NCBI GenBank assembly: GCA_021815835.1
Contig: JAKAZN010000146.1
Location: 1 to 5,889 of the forward strand
DNA from: Pseudomonadota bacterium
GTDB lineage: Bacteria; Pseudomonadota; Alphaproteobacteria; Acetobacterales; Acetobacteraceae
DNA length: 5,889 nt
Reading direction: 5' to 3'
A model generated the notes under the pieces. That model ran no database searches and had not been told where the DNA came from. It saw only the letters and a program-made list of their open reading frames with translations. This document shows, in pieces, positions 1 through 5,669 of this stretch. Position numbers and translations under genes: made by a program. Numbering within the stretch: position 1 is the stretch's first letter; the number at the start of each line of letters is the position of its first letter.

Positions 1-812
1 GCGAGGCGCGTGACCCGCCGATCCAGCGCGGGGATGCTCGCCATCAGCCCCGCCGTATAGGGATGGGCCGGGGCGCGGATCACCTCGGCCACCGGACCGA
101 TCTCGACGATCCGCCCGGCATACATCACCGCGACTCGATCCGCGGTCTCGGCGATCACGCCCATGTCGTGGGTGATCAGCATCACCGCCGTCGTGTGCTC
201 GCGCGCCAGCCGCTTCAACAATGCGATGATCTGCGCCTGGATCGAGACATCGAGCGCGGTGGTGGGTTCGTCGGCGATGATCAACCGCGGCTCGGCGCAG
301 AGTGCCAGGGCGATCACCACGCGCTGGCGCTGCCCGCCGGAGAATTCGTGCGGATAGGCATCGATCCGCCGCGCGGCGGCCGGGATGCCCACCTCCTCCA
401 GCCAGGAGATCGCGCGGGCACGCGCGGCGGCGGCGGACAGATCGAGATGGGTGCGGATCGTTTCGACCAACTGCCGCCCGATCGTCATCAGCGGATTGAG
501 CGTTGTCAGCGGGTCCTGGAAGATCGCCCCGATGCGCCGGCCGCGGATGCGCCGCAGCGCCTCGGCGGGCAGGTCGTCGATGCGCGCGCCTTCCAGCAGG
601 ATCGCCCCGCCGGCGATCCGTCCGGGCGGCTGGAGCAGCCCGATGATCGCCGCCCCGGTCAGTGACTTGCCGGCGCCGCTCTCGCCCACCACGCCCAGCA
701 CCTCCCCGGGCGCGATGGTGAAGGACACCTGGTCCAGCGCCCGCAGAATGCCCCGGCGGGTCGGAAATTCCACCGTCAGGTCGCGTACCTCCAGCAGCGG
801 TGCCGTGCTCAT
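1..812 (-). CDS. dppD: Peptide/nickel-type ABC transporter ATPase (DppD/OppD family), C-terminus cut by window edge
   Basis: This is the cytoplasmic ATPase subunit that would power the two permeases encoded just upstream. About 270 codons are visible, beginning MSTAPLLEVRDLTVEF. The nucleotide-binding motifs are complete: Walker A GESGAGKS at residues 43-50, Q-loop glutamine near 99 (IFQDP), signature FSGGQRQR at 157-164, Walker B LIIADEP at 177-183 followed by the D-loop TTALD, and switch histidine 215 (LITHDMG). The PAHPYTAGLMASIP segment near 248-261 is typical of the DppD/OppD/GsiA group, and the missing end should hold the family's short C-terminal oligopeptide/dipeptide extension. The start overlaps the permease stop by ATGA, with a GAGG ribosome-binding site about 8 bases upstream. 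A DppF-type partner ATPase may follow, but it lies outside the window, and a fused double ATPase cannot be excluded. The substrate is not readable from this subunit. Confidence 0.95.
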   Translation of the reverse strand, partial: MSTAPLLEVRDLTVEFPTRRGILRALDQVSFTIAPGEVLGVVGESGAGKSLTGAAIIGLLQPPGRIAGGAILLEGARIDDLPAEALRRIRGRRIGAIFQDPLTTLNPLMTIGRQLVETIRTHLDLSAAAARARAISWLEEVGIPAAARRIDAYPHEFSGGQRQRVVIALALCAEPRLIIADEPTTALDVSIQAQIIALLKRLAREHTTAVMLITHDMGVIAETADRVAVMYAGRIVEIGPVAEVIRAPAHPYTAGLMASIPALDRRVTRL

Positions 813-1723
813 CGCAGCCTCGGGTTCAGCGCGTCGCGCAGCCAGTCGCCCAGCAGGTTGATCGCGAGCACCAGCGCCAGCAGCGCCAGCCCGGGGAACA
901 CCGTCACCCACCATTGGCCGGAGAACAGGAAATCGTCGCCGATCCGGATCAAGGTGCCCAGCGAGGGCTGGGTCGGCGGCAGGCCGACGCCGAGGAAGGA
1001 CAAGGTCGCCTCGTCCAGGATCGCCAATCCCAGGGTCAGGGTGCCGATCACCAGCACCGGCCCCAGCACGTTCGGCAGGATATGCGAGAACAGGATCTTC
1101 GCCCGGCCGATGCCGATCACCTGCGCCGCCGCGACGTAATCCTTGCCGCGTTCCACCAGGGTGGAGCCGCGCACGGTGCGGGCGAATTGCGGCCAGCGGG
1201 CGATGCCGATCGCGAACACGATCACGTAGATCTGGATCTCCGAATGCCGGTCGCGCGGCACCAGCGCGCCGACCACGCCATCGACCAGCAGCGCCATCAG
1301 GATGGCGGGAAAGGTCAGCTGCACATCGGCCGCGCGCATCAGCAGGCCATCGACCCACCCGCCGGCGTAGCCCGCGACCAGCCCGAGGCCTACCCCGACG
1401 CCGACCGCGAACAGCACCGAGGCGGCGCCGACCACCAGGCTCAGCCGCGCGCCGTACATGATGGCGGACAGCATGTCGCGCCCCTGCTCGTCGGTGCCGA
1501 GCGGGTAGGTCCAGCCGGCGAAGGGGTGGCGGAAGCTGTCGAGCAGGCTCAACGTCGCGATATCGAACGGATCGTGCGGCGCGATCCAGGGTGCGAGACC
1601 GGCACCGAGCAGGAAGATCAGGCTCACCACCGCCGAGCCGATCGCGATCGGCGAATGGGTGAAGCTGTACCACAGGTCGCTGTCGCGCCAGGACCCGGGG
1701 CGCGGGGCGGCGATGCCGCTCAT
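809..1723 (-). CDS. dppC: Peptide-type ABC transporter permease, DppC/GsiD family
   Basis: This is the second inner-membrane permease of the importer, 304 residues, normal length for the family. The first membrane helix is at about residues 26-48 (IAIGSAVVSLIFLLGAGLAP), and the conserved periplasmic block GTDEQGRDMLSAIMYGAR sits at 76-93. Further hydrophobic helices lie near 95-119, 137-152, 164-176, 219-245 and 271-292. The EAA loop that docks on the ATPase is at about 194-218 (KDYVAAAQVIGIGR, then ILPN). The conserved tail DWLRDALNPRLR is intact. I chose the ATG at 1723 because it overlaps the dppB stop by ATGA and gives the usual short cytoplasmic N-terminus; the frame stays open further upstream but only antisense to dppB coding. 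Members of this family carry dipeptides, oligopeptides, glutathione, nickel or opines, so the name marks family only. Confidence 0.95.
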   Translation of the reverse strand: MSGIAAPRPGSWRDSDLWYSFTHSPIAIGSAVVSLIFLLGAGLAPWIAPHDPFDIATLSLLDSFRHPFAGWTYPLGTDEQGRDMLSAIMYGARLSLVVGAASVLFAVGVGVGLGLVAGYAGGWVDGLLMRAADVQLTFPAILMALLVDGVVGALVPRDRHSEIQIYVIVFAIGIARWPQFARTVRGSTLVERGKDYVAAAQVIGIGRAKILFSHILPNVLGPVLVIGTLTLGLAILDEATLSFLGVGLPPTQPSLGTLIRIGDDFLFSGQWWVTVFPGLALLALVLAINLLGDWLRDALNPRLR

Positions 1724-2703
1724 GCGCCGCGCCCGCCGCGCCCGATCCGCAATCTCGGATCGACCGCGTAATACAGCAGATCGACCACGAGGTTGATGAC
1801 CACGAACACCACGCCCACCAGCATCAGATAGGCCGACATCACCGGGATATCGGCCGCCGCGACGGATTGGATGAACAGCAGCCCCATGCCCGGCCACTGG
1901 AACACCGTCTCGGTCACCAGCGAATAGGCGATCACGCCGCCGAGCTGCAGCCCGATCACGGTGATGACCGGAACCATGGTGTTCTTCAGGGCATGGCCGA
2001 AATGGATCGTGCGCGATCGCAGCCCGCGCGCGCGGGCGAATTTGATGTAGTCGGTGCGCAGCACCTCCAGCATCTCCGCGCGCACCAGCCGCATGATGAG
2101 GGTGAGCTGGAACAGCCCCAGGGTGATCGACGGCAGGATCAGCGCGCGCAGCCCCGACCAGGTGAGGAACCCCGTGCTCCACCAACCGAGCTCGATGACA
2201 TGGCCGCGTCCGAAGCTCGGCAGCCAGCCCAGCTCCACCGCGAAGACCAGGATCAGCAGGATGCCGATCAGGAAAGTGGGCAGCGAGACGCCGATCAGGC
2301 TGGTCAGCATGAAGGCGCGCGACAGCCAGGACCGGCGCCAGATGCCGGCATAGACGCCGAGCGGGATGCCGACCACGACCGACAGCACCGAGGCGGTGAT
2401 GGACAATTCGAGGGTGGCCGGCAGCCGGGTGGCGAACAGGGTCGCGACCGGTTCGGCGATGCGATAGCTGTAGCCGAAATTCCCGTGTAGCGCCGCCCAG
2501 ACATAATGGCCGAACTGCACATAGGCCGGCTGGTCGAGGCCGAGCCGGTGCACCAGGGCGGTCCGCTGCGCGTCCGTATAGTCTTGCCCCAGCATCCCGC
2601 TCACCGGATCGCCCACATAGCGGAACATGGAGAAGGCGATGACGCCGACCGCGAGCAGGACCGGGATCGCTTGCAGCAGCCGGGAGAGGATGAAGACCAG
2701 CAT
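1720..2703 (-). CDS. dppB: Peptide-type ABC transporter permease, DppB/GsiC family
   Basis: This is the first gene of the minus-strand importer operon, 327 residues, typical of DppB/OppB/GsiC permeases. It begins directly with a membrane helix (MLVFILSRLLQAIPVLLAVG), followed by the periplasmic stretch with LGLDQPAYVQFGHYV at about 55-69 and a GNFGYSY block at 74-80. Further helices lie near 99-120, 134-158, 186-205, 243-265 and 290-313. The EAA loop is at about 217-241 (TDYIKFARARGLRSRT, then ALKN), and the family tail YYAVDPRLRIG is present. The ATG at 2703 is the only plausible start: an in-frame TAG lies 30 bases upstream and no other start codon intervenes. The ribosome-binding site is weak (GGA only), and a strong inverted repeat ends 7 bases before the start. 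No substrate-binding protein gene precedes it, which many operons of this type would have. Confidence 0.95.
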   Translation of the reverse strand: MLVFILSRLLQAIPVLLAVGVIAFSMFRYVGDPVSGMLGQDYTDAQRTALVHRLGLDQPAYVQFGHYVWAALHGNFGYSYRIAEPVATLFATRLPATLELSITASVLSVVVGIPLGVYAGIWRRSWLSRAFMLTSLIGVSLPTFLIGILLILVFAVELGWLPSFGRGHVIELGWWSTGFLTWSGLRALILPSITLGLFQLTLIMRLVRAEMLEVLRTDYIKFARARGLRSRTIHFGHALKNTMVPVITVIGLQLGGVIAYSLVTETVFQWPGMGLLFIQSVAAADIPVMSAYLMLVGVVFVVINLVVDLLYYAVDPRLRIGRGGRGA

Positions 2704-2710
2704 GACGAAT

Positions 2711-2745
2711 CCGTGACGGGGCGGCCTACCCTAACCCCGTCACGG
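2711..2745. repeat. 11-bp perfect inverted repeat abutting the dppB start (operator or leader hairpin)
   Basis: The arms CCGTGACGGGG (2711-2721) and CCCCGTCACGG (2735-2745) are exact reverse complements around a 13-base spacer. The dppB-side arm ends 7 bases from the dppB ATG. Each arm also contains the near-palindrome CCGTNACGG, so the element can be read as two similar sites 26 bp apart, centre to centre. If transcribed, it would fold into a strong hairpin over the dppB ribosome-binding region; as DNA it could be an operator. No T-run follows on either strand, so a terminator is unlikely. Function is inferred. Confidence 0.6.
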
Positions 2746-2816
2746 CCCGGGACGCGAGCGGCTTTGCGCGCGCGCGGCACTTCGGGGGGAGACAAACCGG
2801 CCTCGCCCGCCTAGGT

Positions 2817-2860
2817 TCCGCCCGCGCAGCCGGGGAGGTCCGCCCGCGCAGCCGGGGAGG
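2817..2860 (+). repeat. 22-bp perfect tandem duplication containing the hyi ribosome-binding site
   Basis: Copies at 2817-2838 and 2839-2860 are identical and directly adjacent; each starts TCCGCCCGCG and ends CCGGGGAGG. The second copy supplies the Shine-Dalgarno sequence GGAGG (2856-2860), 5 bases before the hyi ATG. The first copy leaves a second, unused GGGGAGG 22 bases upstream. The exactness suggests a recent slippage or duplication event. Confidence 0.9.
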
Positions 2861-2865
2861 ATGGA

Positions 2866-3645
2866 ATGCCGCGTTTCGCCGCCAATCTGTCGATGATGTT
2901 CAACGAGGTCGGGTTCCTCGACCGCTTCGACGCCGCCGCCCGCGCCGGTTTCCGTGGCGTCGAGTTCCTGTTTCCCTACGAGCACCCGGCCGCCGAGATC
3001 CGCCGTCGGCTGGACGCGAACGGCCTGACCCAGGCGCTGTTCAACATGCCGCCCGGCGACTGGGCGAAGGGGGAGCGCGGGCTGGCGTCCCTGCCCGGCA
3101 AGCAGGCGGAGTTCCGCGCGGGCGTGGGCCGCGCGCTTGAGTACGCCGCCGCGCTTGACTGCAAACTGGTGCATTGCATGGCCGGGATCGTGCCCGCCGG
3201 CGTGGCGCCCGCGACCGCGGCGGCGGTCTATGCGGCGAACCTCGCCTGGGCCGCCGAGCAGGCGCACGCCGCCGGCGTGAAGCTTGTGATCGAGCCGATC
3301 AACCACCGCGACATGCCGGGCTATTTCCTCAATACCCAGGCGCAGGGCGCGGCGATCGTGGAGGCGATCGGGCGCGACCGGATCGGCCTGCAATTCGACG
3401 TCTATCATGTGCAGGTCACCGAGGGCGACATCACCAAACGCATGGAACAGCATCTGCCGGTGATCGCGCATATGCAGATCGCCGACGTGCCGGCCCGCAA
3501 CGAGCCGGGCACCGGGGAGATCGGCTGGGATTTCGTCTTCGCGCGGATGGACGCGCTCGGCTACGCGGGCTGGGTGGGCTGCGAGTACCGCCCGGCGGGC
3601 GAGACCGTGGCCGGCCTGGCCTGGATGAAGCGCTTCGCCCGCTGA
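2866..3645 (+). CDS. hyi: Hydroxypyruvate isomerase (Hyi/OtnI family, TIM barrel)
   Basis: Hydroxypyruvate isomerase interconverts hydroxypyruvate and tartronate semialdehyde (2-hydroxy-3-oxopropanoate) in the cytoplasm. The protein has 259 residues, as E. coli Hyi does, and matches it from the first block (MPRFAANLSMMFNE) to the last (GWVGCEYRP). It belongs to the xylose-isomerase-like TIM-barrel family. Expected metal and catalytic residues are all in place: Glu143 (VIEPINH), Asp178 (LQFDVYH), Gln204 (MQIAD) and Glu240 (GCEYRP), with the EPGTGEI loop at 213-219. The start at 2866 has GGAGG 5 bases upstream; the ATG at 2861 is in another frame and stops after 11 codons. The gene is followed 43 bp later by glxR, the classical order of the glyoxylate pathway. 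The paralogue OtnI (2-oxo-tetronate isomerase) is very similar in sequence, but its partners OtnK and OtnC are not visible and glxR is, which favours Hyi. Confidence 0.9.
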   Translation: MPRFAANLSMMFNEVGFLDRFDAAARAGFRGVEFLFPYEHPAAEIRRRLDANGLTQALFNMPPGDWAKGERGLASLPGKQAEFRAGVGRALEYAAALDCKLVHCMAGIVPAGVAPATAAAVYAANLAWAAEQAHAAGVKLVIEPINHRDMPGYFLNTQAQGAAIVEAIGRDRIGLQFDVYHVQVTEGDITKRMEQHLPVIAHMQIADVPARNEPGTGEIGWDFVFARMDALGYAGWVGCEYRPAGETVAGLAWMKRFAR

Positions 3646-3688
3646 TCCTTCGCCTCGGACCTTTTTCGCTGACAGGAGATTTCTTCCC

Positions 3689-4573
3689 ATGAAGATCGGT
3701 TTCATCGGCCTCGGCATCATGGGCCGGCCCATGGCGCTCAATCTCAAGGCCGCCGGCCACGAACTGACCGTGCCCGAGCGCGCCAGCCTGACCGCGGAGA
3801 TCCGCGCCGCGGCGCATGTGGTCGCGACCCCGCGGGAGGTCGCGGCGGCCTCCGAGGTGGTGATCCTGATGGTCCCGGACACCCCCGACGTGGCGGCGGC
3901 CCTGTTCGGCGCGCATGGCGCGGCGGAGGGGCTGAAGCCCGGCAGCCTGGTGATCGACATGTCCTCGATCAGCCCGATCGAGACCAAGGAATTCGCCGCC
4001 AAGGTTGCGGAAAAGGGCTGCGATTATGTCGATGCCCCGGTCTCGGGCGGGGAGGTCGGCGCGAAATCGGCGAGCCTCACCATCATGGCGGGCGGGTCGG
4101 ACGCGGGGTTCGCGCGCGCCAGGACGCTGTTCGACCTGCTGGGCAAGAACATCACCCATGTCGGTCCGGTGGGCGCCGGGCAGACCTGCAAGGTGGCGAA
4201 CCAGATCATCGTCGCGCTGAACATCCAGGCGGTGGCCGAGGCGCTGGTCTTTGCCGCCAGGGCGGGGGCGGATCCGGCCAAGGTGCGGCAGGCGATTTCG
4301 GGCGGGTTCGCCGCCTCGCGGGTGCTGGAACTGCACGCCGAGCGGATGGTGAAGGGCACGTTCGACCCCGGATTTCGCATCCGGCTGCACCAGAAGGATC
4401 TCAACCTGGCGTTGTCGGCGGCGAAGGCGCTGCAACTCTCGCTCCCCAATACCGCGATCGCGCAGCAGATGATGTCGTCCTGCGCGGCGCATGGGGAGGG
4501 CGAACTCGACCACTCGGCGCTGATCCGGGCGATCGAGCGGCTCGGCGATTTTTCGATCCGCGGGACCAAATAA
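3689..4573 (+). CDS. glxR: 2-hydroxy-3-oxopropionate (tartronate semialdehyde) reductase
   Basis: This enzyme reduces tartronate semialdehyde to D-glycerate with NAD(P)H in the cytoplasm, the step after glyoxylate carboligase or Hyi. The 294 residues show the beta-hydroxyacid dehydrogenase layout: Rossmann motif FIGLGIMG at 5-12, substrate-binding DAPVSGG at 115-121, catalytic Lys168 in GQTCKVANQ (164-172), and the C-terminal helical motif RLHQKDLNLAL at 232-242 with Lys236. Phrases such as MVPDTPDV, DMSSISPIETK, GKNITHVG, VANQIIVALNI and LDHSALI match E. coli GlxR more closely than GarR. After the second beta strand it reads TVPERAS where GarR has ADRN, so the NADH/NADPH preference cannot be called. 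AGGAG at 3674-3678 lies 10 bases before the ATG. The 43-bp gap after hyi holds no terminator, so the two are probably co-transcribed. Related L-threonate or 3-hydroxyisobutyrate dehydrogenases are less likely. Confidence 0.92.
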   Translation: MKIGFIGLGIMGRPMALNLKAAGHELTVPERASLTAEIRAAAHVVATPREVAAASEVVILMVPDTPDVAAALFGAHGAAEGLKPGSLVIDMSSISPIETKEFAAKVAEKGCDYVDAPVSGGEVGAKSASLTIMAGGSDAGFARARTLFDLLGKNITHVGPVGAGQTCKVANQIIVALNIQAVAEALVFAARAGADPAKVRQAISGGFAASRVLELHAERMVKGTFDPGFRIRLHQKDLNLALSAAKALQLSLPNTAIAQQMMSSCAAHGEGELDHSALIRAIERLGDFSIRGTK

Positions 4574-4590
4574 TCGTGTTCTGAGCGGAT

Positions 4591-4614
4591 GCGGCCCGGG
4601 GAGAGACGGGTCGC
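4591..4614 (+). repeat. 8-bp hairpin after glxR, weak terminator candidate
   Basis: GCGGCCCG (4591-4598) can pair with CGGGTCGC (4607-4614) through seven Watson-Crick pairs and one G-U pair, around an 8-base loop. It begins 17 bases after the glxR stop. No T-run follows, so it is not a canonical Rho-independent terminator; it could act as a 3' stabilising stem or be chance in GC-rich DNA. Its right arm overlaps the palindrome at 4611-4625. Confidence 0.3.
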
Positions 4615-4625
4615 ACGGCGTGCGA
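4611..4625. promoter_or_regulatory. 15-bp perfect palindrome, candidate operator upstream of the XRE gene
   Basis: TCGCACG-G-CGTGCGA has exact 7-bp arms around one central base. It lies just upstream of the candidate -35 box at 4632 and in the intergenic gap of a DNA-binding protein gene, where autoregulatory sites often sit. The arm length and near-zero spacer fit a dimeric helix-turn-helix protein. Which protein binds it is unknown. Confidence 0.5.
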
Positions 4626-4631
4626 AAACCG

Positions 4632-4660
4632 TTGCCAGTCGGTGAGACTGCCGCTATTGC
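4632..4660 (+). promoter_or_regulatory. Candidate sigma-70 promoter of the XRE regulator gene
   Basis: TTGCCA (4632-4637) matches the TTGACA -35 consensus at five of six positions. TATTGC (4655-4660), exactly 17 bp downstream, is a weaker -10 with only the leading TAT agreeing with TATAAT. Transcription would begin near 4667 and give a leader of about 45 bases. This is the most consensus-like pair I find in any intergenic region here, though the -10 is poor. Confidence 0.4.
4636..4650. promoter_or_regulatory. Inverted repeat inside the promoter spacer, candidate repressor site
   Basis: CAGTC-GGTGA-GACTG has 5-bp perfect arms and a 5-base spacer, and lies between the candidate -35 and -10 boxes, a usual place for a repressor site. 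A single GACTGC half-site recurs at 5630-5635 before the gamma-glutamyltransferase gene. Short arms make chance a real alternative. Confidence 0.35.
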
Positions 4661-4711
4661 TGCGTCCCGGGGCCCGAACGGGGATTCAGGCCGGGGGGAC
4701 AAGGCAAGCCA

Positions 4712-5599
4712 ATGTCGATGCGCTTCAACGAGATCGGCCAGCAATTGCGGGCCTTTCGCATGGAATCCGGCCTGCGGGCCGAGGAGATCGCCGCCCGGCT
4801 CGGCGTCTCCCGCGCCGCGCTGTATCGCTACGAAAAAGGCGAGGTCATCAAGCTCGACACGATCAAGCGGCTGGCGGAACTGCTGAAAATCTCGCCGCTG
4901 TCGCTGCTCGGGATCGGCATCGAGTACTACAGCCGCGCCGTGGGGTATTTCGAACGGCTGCGCCAGTTGGAGGAAACGGCCGATCAGATCCTCGAGATTT
5001 TCGGCCCGCTCAACTACCTGACCACGTCGGAAGCCTTCGATCTGGCGCTGGCCGAGGCGTTCGACGAGATGTCGGACCGCGCCGGCGCGGATCGCGCGGC
5101 GCTGCGCAGCCAGGCCGAGCAGGTGCTGGGCGTGCTGGCGGCGCGCAAGCGGCTGTATCAGATGCGCCGGCCGAATATCATCTGCATGGTGACCGTGAAC
5201 GGCGTGCGCCGGCTGCTGGAGCAGGGGATCGCCGGCGGGCTGGCGGTGTCGGACCGCATCCGCCGGATCGGCCGGCAGGTGGCGGCGACCGAGATCGAGA
5301 ACATGGCCGCGCTGATGGAAGCCGAGCCGATGGGGCTGCAATTCGGCCTGCTGACCGGGACGGAGCCGACCTCGCAGTTCAAGGTGCTGCGCGCGCGCGA
5401 CCGGGTGAGCCTGGCGATCAATCCGTTCCGCCCGGAAACGGCGCCGGGGACGCAGACCGGGGTGGCAATGATCACCTCCGCCGACGACGCGGTGGCGGCG
5501 CATCAGCGGGTCGCGGAGGGGAGCTGGCGGGACGCGATGAAGGGGCCGGCGGGGGCGGCGCGGCTGCGCGAACTGGCGGCGGCGACCGTGCCGGGCTGA
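4712..5599 (+). CDS. XRE-family transcriptional regulator with large unassigned C-terminal region
   Basis: This is a 295-residue DNA-binding protein. The N-terminal helix-turn-helix covers about residues 8-65: RAEEIAARL (22-30), turn GVS, recognition helix RAALYRY (34-40), then EKG, closing with LDTIKRLAELLKISPLSLL. The remaining 225 residues are not a typical short XRE tail. A helical, charged segment (about 70-150) leads to a mixed hydrophobic region (152-260: RRPNIICMVTVNGVRRLLEQ, then FKVLRARDRVSLAINPFRP and TGVAMIT) and a final helix (HQRVAEGSWRDAMKG). I do not recognise this region; a ligand-sensing or oligomerisation role is plausible. No membrane segment or cysteine/histidine metal cluster is evident. 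The first ATG (4712) has AAGG 7 bases upstream; an in-frame ATG at 4718 is possible. It has its own candidate promoter and sits between glxR and the GGT-family gene, so it may control either set and itself. Confidence 0.85.
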   Translation: MSMRFNEIGQQLRAFRMESGLRAEEIAARLGVSRAALYRYEKGEVIKLDTIKRLAELLKISPLSLLGIGIEYYSRAVGYFERLRQLEETADQILEIFGPLNYLTTSEAFDLALAEAFDEMSDRAGADRAALRSQAEQVLGVLAARKRLYQMRRPNIICMVTVNGVRRLLEQGIAGGLAVSDRIRRIGRQVAATEIENMAALMEAEPMGLQFGLLTGTEPTSQFKVLRARDRVSLAINPFRPETAPGTQTGVAMITSADDAVAAHQRVAEGSWRDAMKGPAGAARLRELAAATVPG

Positions 5600-5632
5600 G
5601 CTCGGCCCCAGGGATCGTCATCGCCGCCGGAC

Positions 5633-5650
5633 TGCGCCATGCTGGGCGCA
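5633..5650. promoter_or_regulatory. Short inverted repeat upstream of the gamma-glutamyltransferase gene
   Basis: TGCGCC (5633-5638) and GGCGCA (5645-5650) are exact reverse complements around 6 bases, in the 70-bp gap between the regulator and the next gene, ending 19 bases before its start codon. Could be an operator or a small leader stem. GC-rich 6-bp arms arise easily by chance. I see no clear promoter in the gap, so read-through from the regulator is also possible. Confidence 0.25.
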
Positions 5651-5669
5651 TATCGCGCGCGGAGGCTCC

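Larger units (their letters stand above)
2704..2865. other. Divergent intergenic region between dppB and hyi
   Basis: This 162-bp stretch separates the minus-strand importer from the plus-strand hyi-glxR genes, so it should hold both promoters and any shared operator. I see an 11-bp inverted repeat near dppB, a short alternating CG run at about 2765-2775, and a 22-bp tandem duplication before hyi. I do not see a convincing sigma-70 -35/-10 pair on either strand. I see no credible small gene. Confidence 0.7.

Noticed and set aside
800..1771. 323-codon plus-strand open frame opposite dppC
   Set aside because: Glutamine-, arginine- and aspartate-rich shadow of the permease gene with no recognisable fold.
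1724..2185. N-terminal extension of DppC to an upstream ATG at 2185
   Set aside because: The extra 154 residues are antisense-like low complexity over the dppB coding region on the same strand. The ATG at 1723 has the ATGA overlap and the normal family length.
2765..2775. Alternating CG run as a Z-DNA or special structural element
   Set aside because: Only about 11 bases long and expected in DNA this GC-rich.
2861..2896. ATG at 2861 as start of a tiny overlapping leader peptide of 11 codons
   Set aside because: GGAGG directly abuts this ATG with no spacer, while it is well placed for the hyi ATG at 2866. No coding evidence.
2740..4002. 420-codon minus-strand open frame opposite hyi and glxR
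   Set aside because: Low-complexity translation, antisense to clear enzymes, no ribosome-binding logic. Composition artefact.
4574..4711. Riboswitch (cobalamin or glycine) in the gap before the XRE gene
   Set aside because: The AGTC...GACTGCCG stretch faintly resembles a B12 box, but the required upstream core is absent in the roughly 60 bases available. No glycine-aptamer consensus is seen either. An operator reading fits better.
3431..5503. 690-codon open frame on the minus strand across hyi, glxR and the XRE gene
   Set aside because: It is antisense to three well-supported genes. The product is arginine-, histidine- and proline-rich with no domain, as expected from the opposite strand of GC-rich codons.
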